Shown here piece after piece: positions 1 through 5,239 of a stretch of DNA of 6,915 nucleotides. Location: positions 1 through 6,915 of the forward strand of contig JAQUZV010000121.1 of assembly GCA_028691155.1 (NCBI GenBank). Direction: 5' to 3'. This DNA is from Victivallales bacterium. GTDB lineage: Bacteria > Verrucomicrobiota > Lentisphaeria > Victivallales > SZUA-371. Below the pieces are notes generated by a model that saw only the letters and a program-made list of their open reading frames with translations, made no database searches and was not told where the DNA came from. How positions within the stretch are numbered: the stretch's first letter is position 1; every line of letters begins with the position of its first letter. The position numbers and the translations under genes were made by a program.

Positions 1-278
1 TCAGCAATACCACCGAACCGACCACCCATTTGGTATTGCCGGAGCAGTCGGTGATAAAGATTGAAATTACCCGCGGACCGGCCATCATGGTGGCGGACAA
101 CTCTCCGGAGCGGGTTCGTTTGAAAAACGGCGATATCGTGACCATCCGGAAGCATTGCGATGTGGCCGAGGTTTACGGGTTGAACAATTTTATGTGTCCG
201 AAGTGTCGTTTGCTGCGCCATCCCAATCACGATCCGCACCTCAATTCCTGGATCAATTTTCTGGCGGAAAAACTATGA
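1..278 (+). CDS. nadK: C-terminal fragment of a probable NAD kinase (5' end outside window)
   Basis: The reading frame is open from the left edge (codons from position 3) to a TGA at 276-278, giving about 91 residues. NAD kinase phosphorylates NAD to NADP in the cytoplasm. The visible part resembles the C-terminal beta-rich domain of that family: a stretch reading HLVLPEQSVIKIEI (compare the family's R-P-L-V-x-P-x-x-S-x-I), then an acidic-residue turn (VADNS), then LKNGDIVTIRK, matching the family's L-x-x-G-D-x-V-x-I-R. The catalytic GGDGT and NE/D motifs would lie upstream and cannot be seen. The tail is unusual: after the GD-V-I strand it has a C-P-K-C pair and a histidine-rich stretch instead of the usual short LRxKLxW ending. 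The stop overlaps the coaB start by 4 nt (ATGA), so the two are coupled. The call rests on a pattern match to one domain and could be wrong. Confidence 0.5.
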   Translation, partial: SNTTEPTTHLVLPEQSVIKIEITRGPAIMVADNSPERVRLKNGDIVTIRKHCDVAEVYGLNNFMCPKCRLLRHPNHDPHLNSWINFLAEKL

Positions 279-952
279 AATATCTGATCAGCGCCGGGCC
301 GACCCGGGAAAAAATCGATCCGATCCGCTTTTTATCCAACCGTTCGACCGGGAAGATGGGTTATGCGTTGGCCGAGGCCGCGCGCGACGCCGGACACGAA
401 GTGGTGCTGGTCAGCGGTCCGGTCAGTCTGGCCGATCCGGCGGGAATCGAAGTGGTCCGGGTCGAGTCGGCGGCGGAAATGGCGGCGGCGGTTGAGAGTC
501 GTGCGGCCGCCGCCGAAGTGGTCATCATGACGGCCGCCGTGGCCGACTATCGCCCCGTCCGGGTGCTGGCCGATAAAATGAAGAAGGGTGCCGGCAAATT
601 GCTGCTCGAACTGGAACGGACCGAAGACATCCTGGCGACGCTCGGACGGACTAAACGTCCCGGTCAGCTGCTGATCGGCTTTGCCGCCGAAACCCGGGAT
701 CTGCTCGCTTACGCCGAAGACAAGTTGCGCCGGAAAAACCTCGACTGGATTGTGGCCAATGACGTGGCCGCCCCCGACCGTGGGATTGCCGCCGATGTCA
801 ATGGTGTAACCATGATTCCCGCCGTCGGGGCGCCGCTTGAACTGCCGTTGCAGCACAAGCGGCAACTGGCAACGCAGATTATTGCCGTTATCGACCGGAG
901 CCGGTCCCGAACCACTCCGGCAGCCGGCCGATCAGATAACAGACCAGAATGA
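275..952 (+). CDS. coaB: Phosphopantothenate-cysteine ligase, stand-alone CoaB
   Basis: This 225-residue protein joins cysteine to 4'-phosphopantothenate with nucleotide activation, the second step of coenzyme A synthesis from pantothenate, in the cytoplasm. Family motifs run in order: SAGPTREKIDPIRFLSNRST then GKMGYALAEA (residues 6-35, nucleotide-binding start of the CoaB fold), AAVADYRP (87-94), KMKK (101-104), ERTEDIL (114-120), GFAAET (135-140), the KL-RRKNLDWIVANDV block (150-164) with the conserved N-D, and the C-terminal LQHKRQLA (192-199) containing the expected lysine. Most bacteria fuse CoaB behind the CoaC decarboxylase; here there is no CoaC part, and the start is fixed by the ATGA overlap with the upstream stop and by the N-terminal motif. 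Length fits the ligase domain alone. The last 20 or so residues (R/S/P-rich) lie in the overlap with the converging symporter and are probably a non-conserved tail. Family assignment is secure. Confidence 0.93.
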   Translation: MKYLISAGPTREKIDPIRFLSNRSTGKMGYALAEAARDAGHEVVLVSGPVSLADPAGIEVVRVESAAEMAAAVESRAAAAEVVIMTAAVADYRPVRVLADKMKKGAGKLLLELERTEDILATLGRTKRPGQLLIGFAAETRDLLAYAEDKLRRKNLDWIVANDVAAPDRGIAADVNGVTMIPAVGAPLELPLQHKRQLATQIIAVIDRSRSRTTPAAGRSDNRPE

Positions 953-2531
953 TAAAAAAGGTGTAGGCGGACAGGTAAAGGCAGTTCCGGAGCCATTTCC
1001 GTTGCGTTGCGTTTGCGGCGGCAAACCCCCGGAAGGTCAGAAGATCCAGTTCCGCCGCCGATGGGGTTTTTCCCGCCGCCATACTGAGCAGATAACCGCT
1101 GCCGAAAGTGATCAGGCAGCCCGCGACATTCCACCACATCCAGTTTATCGCCGGCGCGAACAACCACAACCCGGCATTGGCGGCAAATCCGGTCAGCAGT
1201 CCGGTGGTGGCGCCGATGCCGTTGGCTTTCCGGGTCAGGATGCCCAGCAGAAAGACCGCCAGAATCGGACCGTAAAGCAGCGAACCGATTTTATTGATGG
1301 ATTCGATGATCGAGCCGGAAATGTCGGCCACGAAAAATGCCGCCGTGGTGCAGACGGTGCCCCAGAACAGCGTGGTCAGCCGGCTCAGCAGCAGCCGCAG
1401 GCGCGGCGAATGGGAGTTCCTTTCGAAAAAACGTTCGTAGACGTCGCGCATGCTGACTGCGCTCAGGGAGTTGATGGTGGAGTCCAGCGAGGACATCGCC
1501 GCGGCAAACAGCGCGGCAATGACGATGCCGATCAGGCCGTGGGGGAATTTTTTCAGCACGAACACCGGCAGGGCCAGGTTGTAATTGACTTGACCTGCGG
1601 CATCGCGAAGATGAGTGGTGAATTCCGGAAATTTAATCAGATAGGCCCCGATGATCACCCCCACCAGACAATAGGACAGTACCAGCGGAAAGCGCAGCAG
1701 CCCGTTGACCATCAACGTGGCGTTGGCCTCGTCGACGCTGCGGGCCGACAGCGCCCGCTGGGCCTGGGTCTGATCGCAACCGTAATAACTCATGTACAGA
1801 AACAGGCCGCCGCAGAACATCGGCAGGAAGGCAAAACCGCCGCCGGCGTAGTCGCCCAGTCCGGTTCTGGACCAGACCAGCGCCGACATTTTGTCGGCGG
1901 GAAAATGCCGGAATACCTCTCCGATGCCGCCACAGAGATAAATGCCGTAGACGGCGCAGATGATGATGCCGACGTAGAGGATAACCATCTGGATAACGTC
2001 GGAATAGACCACGGCTTTCATGCCGCCGAGGAAATCGTAGATGACGGTGACGGCGCACAGAAACAGGGCACAGACGGTAAAGGACAATCCCGTGATCTGC
2101 TGTACCACCAGCGAAATGCCGTAGACCGTCACTCCGGTGGCGAAAGCGCGCAGAAACTGGAAAGTCAGCGACAATATGGTGCGTGTGCCCGGACCGAACC
2201 GCCGTTCGAGATATTCGTAGACGGAAACGAGGCGCAAACGGCGGAAAAACGGCATCAGGAACAGAATGGTTCCCGCCATGGCGAGGGGGACCGCCAGTTC
2301 ATACTGCAGCCAGGTGAGCCCGCCGACGGCAATGACGAAGGCCGGAGCCCCCAGCAGACTGTTGGAGGAACATTGGGTGGCCATGGTGGAGATGCCGATG
2401 GCCCAGAACGACATCCGGTTGCCGCCCAGATAATAGTCGCACTGGTTTTGCTGCGTTTTCCCGAGGTAAATGGAAAACGCGATCAATCCCAGCGCATAAA
2501 TGGCAATTATGATCCAGTCGCACCAATTCAC
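888..2531 (-). CDS. Sodium:solute symporter (SSS/SLC5 family)
   Basis: This 547-residue inner-membrane protein should import a small organic solute with sodium ions. It is hydrophobic throughout, consistent with 13-14 helices of the LeuT-like fold. Family signatures include YYLGGNRMSFWAIGISTMAT (33-52, helix 2 region), YEYLERRFG (105-113), GGMKAVVYSDVIQ (169-181), GCDQTQAQRALSARS (251-265) and ALFAAAMSSLDSTINSLSAV (340-359), the last with the serines that line the Na2 sodium site in characterised members. The final segment, about 515-535, is another helix. The start is GTG (2529-2531): a TGA lies in frame only two codons upstream and the next Met (residue 40) would remove helix 1. The Shine-Dalgarno is poor (only GAG). 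It stands alone, divergent from lptF and convergent with coaB. The substrate cannot be told from sequence; sugars, sialic acid and carboxylates are all known in the family, and no catabolic gene lies nearby. Confidence 0.93.
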   Translation of the reverse strand: MNWCDWIIIAIYALGLIAFSIYLGKTQQNQCDYYLGGNRMSFWAIGISTMATQCSSNSLLGAPAFVIAVGGLTWLQYELAVPLAMAGTILFLMPFFRRLRLVSVYEYLERRFGPGTRTILSLTFQFLRAFATGVTVYGISLVVQQITGLSFTVCALFLCAVTVIYDFLGGMKAVVYSDVIQMVILYVGIIICAVYGIYLCGGIGEVFRHFPADKMSALVWSRTGLGDYAGGGFAFLPMFCGGLFLYMSYYGCDQTQAQRALSARSVDEANATLMVNGLLRFPLVLSYCLVGVIIGAYLIKFPEFTTHLRDAAGQVNYNLALPVFVLKKFPHGLIGIVIAALFAAAMSSLDSTINSLSAVSMRDVYERFFERNSHSPRLRLLLSRLTTLFWGTVCTTAAFFVADISGSIIESINKIGSLLYGPILAVFLLGILTRKANGIGATTGLLTGFAANAGLWLFAPAINWMWWNVAGCLITFGSGYLLSMAAGKTPSAAELDLLTFRGFAAANATQRKWLRNCLYLSAYTFFIILVCYLIGRLPEWFGTGSGR

Positions 2532-2580
2532 GTCAGCTCAAACCGTGTTTTTTCTGCTCTGTCGGACACGTGGCAATGGG

Positions 2581-2610
2581 ATGATATTCAGCGGGTAATG
2601 ATTCCGGCAA
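2581..2610 (-). promoter_or_regulatory. Candidate promoter for the symporter gene
   Basis: Read on the minus strand, TTGCCG (2605-2610) is followed by an 18-nt spacer and TATCAT (2581-2586), matching the sigma-70-type -35 and -10 elements at 4 of 6 and 5 of 6 positions. A start of transcription near 2574 would give a leader of roughly 40 nt before the GTG at 2531. This is a by-eye match; a weaker alternative (TTGCAT, 17 nt, TAAGAT) lies further upstream. Confidence 0.3.
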
Positions 2611-2677
2611 ACGACACCCCGACCAATCTATCTTAAGTTTCAAAACGGGAAGATGCAAGTGCAGTGGCGGTATTTAT

Positions 2678-2695
2678 CCGGGAAAATATCCCCGG
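2678..2695. repeat. Short inverted repeat upstream of the lptF promoter
   Basis: CCGGG (2678-2682) and CCCGG (2691-2695) are perfect 5-bp arms around an 8-nt AT-rich centre (AAAATATC). The site ends 17 bp before the -35 element of the lptF promoter. It could be an operator or a small hairpin. There is no T tract that would make it a convincing terminator on either strand, and a repeat this short can arise by chance. Confidence 0.2.
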
Positions 2696-2712
2696 TTTGT
2701 TGGGGAAGTGAT

Positions 2713-2741
2713 TTGATTCGGGATGGAAGTGATAGTATAAT
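2713..2741 (+). promoter_or_regulatory. Probable sigma-70-type promoter for lptF
   Basis: TTGATT (2713-2718), a 17-nt spacer and a perfect TATAAT (2736-2741) form a near-consensus housekeeping promoter. Transcription would begin around 2748, giving a leader of about 35 nt before the ATG at 2783. It is the best promoter I found in the window, and it sits in the only long intergenic region, in the right orientation. The yhaO-yhaN pair may be transcribed from it too, because I found no good promoter or terminator between 3890 and 4000. Confidence 0.65.
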
Positions 2742-2782
2742 CTGCAGGATCGTGTGGTGATATGAATTAACAAGAGAACAGC

Positions 2783-3889
2783 ATGAGAATCATTCATTTA
2801 TATATAACCAGGAGTTTTCTGGTAACTTTCGGCATGGCCATGTTTCTGCTTTCGTTCGGGCTGGTGGGGGCGAAAATGGTGAAGGTCTTTGAATATCTGT
2901 CGCGCGGGGTGCCGGTTTCCATTGTCGGGACGCTGCTGCTTTATTTACTGCCGGTGGTGTTGACGCTGGCAATTCCCTGGGCCATGCTGGTTTCCGTGAT
3001 GCTGGTCTTCGGCCGTTTGTCCGCCGACTCGGAAATTACCGCGATGCGGGCATGCGGCATTTCCATTTTGCAGATTATCTCGCCGTTGTTGCTGATTGCC
3101 ATGCTGCTGAGCGGGATATGTCTGTTTCTGCAGTCGGATTTGGGGCCGCGGCTGCTGGGGCAGTCCCGTTGGCTGGTCAAGGATGTGGCGGAAAATCAGC
3201 CGCTGGCGCTGCTGGAACCCGGGCGGCCGTTCGACTTCAACGGCACCTATATCTATATCGATGACCGGGTGGGGGAAAATGAAATCCGTGATATTCAGAT
3301 TTATCGTATGGATAAGAATCGGGAACACATTCAGCAGGATATTACCGCCGGTCGCGGTTGGGTGCTGGTCGACAAAAAACGGCAGGTGCTGACGATCAAG
3401 CTGGAAAACTGTACGGTAATTTCCTACGGCAACGATGATGCGGAGCTCAGCGGCCAGGTGGCGCGGACTTTCAGTAAGGAATTGTCGTTTTCGCTCAATT
3501 TCGGCGATGAGCTCAACAGCTATGAGGTGATGAACAAGATCAAATATATGAGTTTCAAGGAATTGTTCGCCCATTTCCGGATTTTTCGTCGGCAACATCT
3601 CGATACGACGTCGATCGAGGTGGAGCTGAACCAGCGCATTGCCTTGGCGCTGGCGCCGTTTGCCTTTATTCTTCTGGGCCTGCCGCTGGCGATCCGGACT
3701 TCCCGGCGGGAAACTTCCGTCGGTTTGTTTCTCAGCGTCATTTTGATGGGCGTCTATTTCCTGACGATTATCATCAGCGACTCGCTGACCAATCATCCCC
3801 ATCTCTACCCGCAATATCTGCTGTGGATTCCGGTGGTCGGCTACCATATCGCCGGACTGATTCTGTTGTTCCGGCTGGCCCGGCATTGA
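2783..3889 (+). CDS. lptF: Lipopolysaccharide export permease, LptF/LptG (YjgP/YjgQ) family, LptF-like
   Basis: This 368-residue protein belongs to the permease pair that, with the LptB ATPase, extracts LPS from the inner membrane and passes it to the periplasmic Lpt bridge. The layout is typical: helices at about 11-32, 46-76 and 96-116, a periplasmic jellyroll-like beta domain (about 120-270), then helices at about 284-303, 312-332 and 345-365. Diagnostic sequences are LSADSEITAMRACGIS (79-94), which is closer to LptF (SEIT-M-ACG) than to LptG, and the RIALALAPFAFILLGLPLAI block (285-304). The ATG has an in-frame TAA four codons upstream, so no earlier start is possible; the Shine-Dalgarno is weak (AAGAGA). 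A near-consensus promoter precedes it. Unlike the usual lptF-lptG arrangement, no second permease gene follows. Assignment to the family is firm; F versus G is less so. Confidence 0.9.
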   Translation: MRIIHLYITRSFLVTFGMAMFLLSFGLVGAKMVKVFEYLSRGVPVSIVGTLLLYLLPVVLTLAIPWAMLVSVMLVFGRLSADSEITAMRACGISILQIISPLLLIAMLLSGICLFLQSDLGPRLLGQSRWLVKDVAENQPLALLEPGRPFDFNGTYIYIDDRVGENEIRDIQIYRMDKNREHIQQDITAGRGWVLVDKKRQVLTIKLENCTVISYGNDDAELSGQVARTFSKELSFSLNFGDELNSYEVMNKIKYMSFKELFAHFRIFRRQHLDTTSIEVELNQRIALALAPFAFILLGLPLAIRTSRRETSVGLFLSVILMGVYFLTIIISDSLTNHPHLYPQYLLWIPVVGYHIAGLILLFRLARH

Positions 3890-3914
3890 GCTCGAGGCGG
3901 TGCCGGAGGCGGAT

Positions 3915-4007
3915 ATGGCGCGTTGTCACCCGCAGAGAATCCGGCGGTTGCGGCGGAAGGTAAGAGGTGGCTTGATGGCAGAGTACGATACGGGGGAAGC
4001 ATGCTGA
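3915..4007 (+). CDS. Possible small arginine-rich leader ORF overlapping the yhaO start
   Basis: A 30-codon ORF begins with ATG at 3915, preceded by GGAGG (3905-3909) at a 5-nt spacing, and ends with a TGA at 4005-4007 that overlaps the first codons of yhaO by 7 nt. The predicted peptide is strongly basic in its first 18 residues (nine Arg/Lys) and has no recognisable domain. It lies 25 bp after the lptF stop. It could couple translation of lptF's message to yhaO, or be a chance ORF in GC-rich DNA. The good ribosome site is the only real support. Confidence 0.25.
   Translation: MARCHPQRIRRLRRKVRGGLMAEYDTGEAC
3992..3999 (+). promoter_or_regulatory. Ribosome binding site deciding the yhaO start
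   Basis: A purine run (GGGGGAAG) sits directly before the ATG at 4001. The frame stays open upstream to a TTG at 3923, but the phosphodiesterase fold begins with MLKFIHCADLHLD immediately after 4001, as in related proteins, and the 26 extra upstream residues are not conserved-looking. The 4001 start is therefore preferred. Confidence 0.6.
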
Positions 4008-5239
4008 AATTTATTCATTGCGCCGATTTGCATCTTGACCGTCCCTGTTCGGGACTGGCGACCATCGATCCGGAACTGGCGGCGCGGCTGCGGCAGGCGC
4101 CCGGTGCGGCGTTGGACCGGATTGTCGAACTGGCGATCCGGGAGCAGGTCGATTTTGTTCTGATCGCCGGAGATGTCTGGGATCAGAAGGAAAAAAGTCT
4201 GACGGCCCGGCTGTTTTTCAACACCCGGATGCGGCGTCTGGCCGAGGCGGGCATTGCCTGTTTCTATGTCGGCGGCAATCACGATCCGTTGACTAATGAG
4301 CGCGAAACTTTGCCGTTGCCGGACAATGTTCACTGTTTTGGCGGCCGGGTCGGCATGGTGCCTTTTTACCGCGACGGAAAGGAAGTGGCGCATCTCTACG
4401 GTATCAGTTTTACCCGGGCGGCGGAAACCGCCAATCTGTCCTTGCAGTTTGTTCGCCAAAATCCGGAAGTGCCCGCCATCGCCATTCTGCATTGCAATAT
4501 CGGCAATACCGGTCATGACAATTATGCTCCTGCGGCGATCGATGATTTGTGTCGGGCCGGGATGGACTACTGGGCCTTGGGCCATGTTCACCGTTTTCAG
4601 GTGCTGCGGGAGCAGGCTCCGGCGATTGTTTATCCCGGCTGTGCGCAGGGGGGCAGTCCGCGTGAGACCGGGGCGCACGGTTGTTGCCTGGTCACCATCG
4701 ACGCGGCCGGCAGGGTGAAGGTGGATTTCCACCCGATGGACGTGATCCGGTTCGCTACCAGGGAAATTACGGCGACGGCGGCGGCGGATTGGGAAACGGC
4801 GATCGGTTTGGTACTGGCGGCGGCTCGGGAGGAGGCGGCCGGTTCCGATCGGGATCTGGTGCTGCGCTGTCTTCTGACCGGTCGGACCGGATTCGACGCC
4901 GAATTGCGCCGGGACGATTCCCGCGAGGCGGCGCGGCAGGAAATCAACGCTCGACTGGCCGACACGACGCCGTTGGTGCGGGTGGAGCGTTTGACCGCGG
5001 TTACGCATGGCGTTTACGATCGGGAAGAACTGGCGCGCGGCAGTGATTTTGCCGCCGAACTGATTGCCCTTTACCGGAGCGCGGCCGCCGAACCGGAAAT
5101 GTTGGCCGAACTGCGCCGGGAACTGGATGCGGTCCTGGTCCGTTTTACCGGGGCGCCGTTGCCGGAGGATGAGTTCGGTCGGGTGTTGGATGCGGCGTTG
5201 GACCGTTCGCTGAATCTGTTGGCCGACGGAGGGGAATAA
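4001..5239 (+). CDS. yhaO: YhaO-type DNA exonuclease/metallophosphoesterase (SbcD/Mre11-like)
   Basis: This 412-residue protein is a calcineurin-like phosphoesterase of the Mre11/SbcD/YhaO group, nucleases that trim DNA ends with two metal ions in partnership with a Rad50/SbcC-like ATPase. All the metal-binding motifs are present in order: D9-x-H11 (CADLHLD), GDVWD (57-61), GNHD (92-95), His164 in ILHCNIG, and GHVH (194-197), so an active enzyme is expected. The remaining half (about 200-412) is a beta-rich capping region followed by a charged helical tail, which in Mre11/SbcD proteins contacts the ATPase coiled coils. The length matches Bacillus YhaO (about 400 residues). It follows lptF by 111 bp and its TAA overlaps the next ATG as TAATG, so YhaO and YhaN should be made together. 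Choosing YhaO over SbcD rests on length and on the YhaN-like partner. Confidence 0.9.
   Translation: MLKFIHCADLHLDRPCSGLATIDPELAARLRQAPGAALDRIVELAIREQVDFVLIAGDVWDQKEKSLTARLFFNTRMRRLAEAGIACFYVGGNHDPLTNERETLPLPDNVHCFGGRVGMVPFYRDGKEVAHLYGISFTRAAETANLSLQFVRQNPEVPAIAILHCNIGNTGHDNYAPAAIDDLCRAGMDYWALGHVHRFQVLREQAPAIVYPGCAQGGSPRETGAHGCCLVTIDAAGRVKVDFHPMDVIRFATREITATAAADWETAIGLVLAAAREEAAGSDRDLVLRCLLTGRTGFDAELRRDDSREAARQEINARLADTTPLVRVERLTAVTHGVYDREELARGSDFAAELIALYRSAAAEPEMLAELRRELDAVLVRFTGAPLPEDEFGRVLDAALDRSLNLLADGGE
5228..5232 (+). promoter_or_regulatory. Strong Shine-Dalgarno for yhaN
   Basis: GGAGG lies 6 nt before the ATG at 5239, inside the last codons of yhaO. Together with the TAATG stop-start overlap it indicates efficient coupled translation of the ATPase subunit. 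Confidence 0.75.

Noticed and set aside
155..274. A 40-codon upstream extension of the coaB frame.
   Set aside because: It lies wholly within the preceding gene, is not like any CoaB N-terminus, and the ATG at 275 begins exactly at the conserved motif with an ATGA overlap.
917..927. CCGG-CAG-CCGG as a possible terminator hairpin at the coaB end.
   Set aside because: The stem is four pairs with a 3-nt loop, with no T tract following directly, and it lies in coding sequence of both genes.
837..2636. A 599-codon plus-strand ORF antisense to the symporter.
   Set aside because: Its translation is rich in Q, G, H, D and R with no motifs or hydrophobic pattern, as expected for the mirror of a membrane-protein gene with G/C-rich third positions. 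The minus-strand frame has clear SSS signatures.
2762..2770. A two-codon ORF (ATG AAT TAA) just before lptF.
   Set aside because: It is too short to support as a gene and has no convincing ribosome site; its TAA is useful only in showing that lptF cannot start further upstream.
2945..3886. A 313-codon minus-strand ORF antisense to lptF.
   Set aside because: It is a Q/R/H/P-rich shadow with no recognisable fold, opposite a gene with a complete LptF layout.
3923..4000. A 26-codon N-terminal extension of yhaO from a TTG.
   Set aside because: The ATG at 4001 has a better ribosome site and matches the usual start of the phosphoesterase fold.
3926..5008. A 360-codon minus-strand ORF antisense to yhaO.
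   Set aside because: It has the same shadow composition, and yhaO on the other strand has all metallophosphoesterase motifs.
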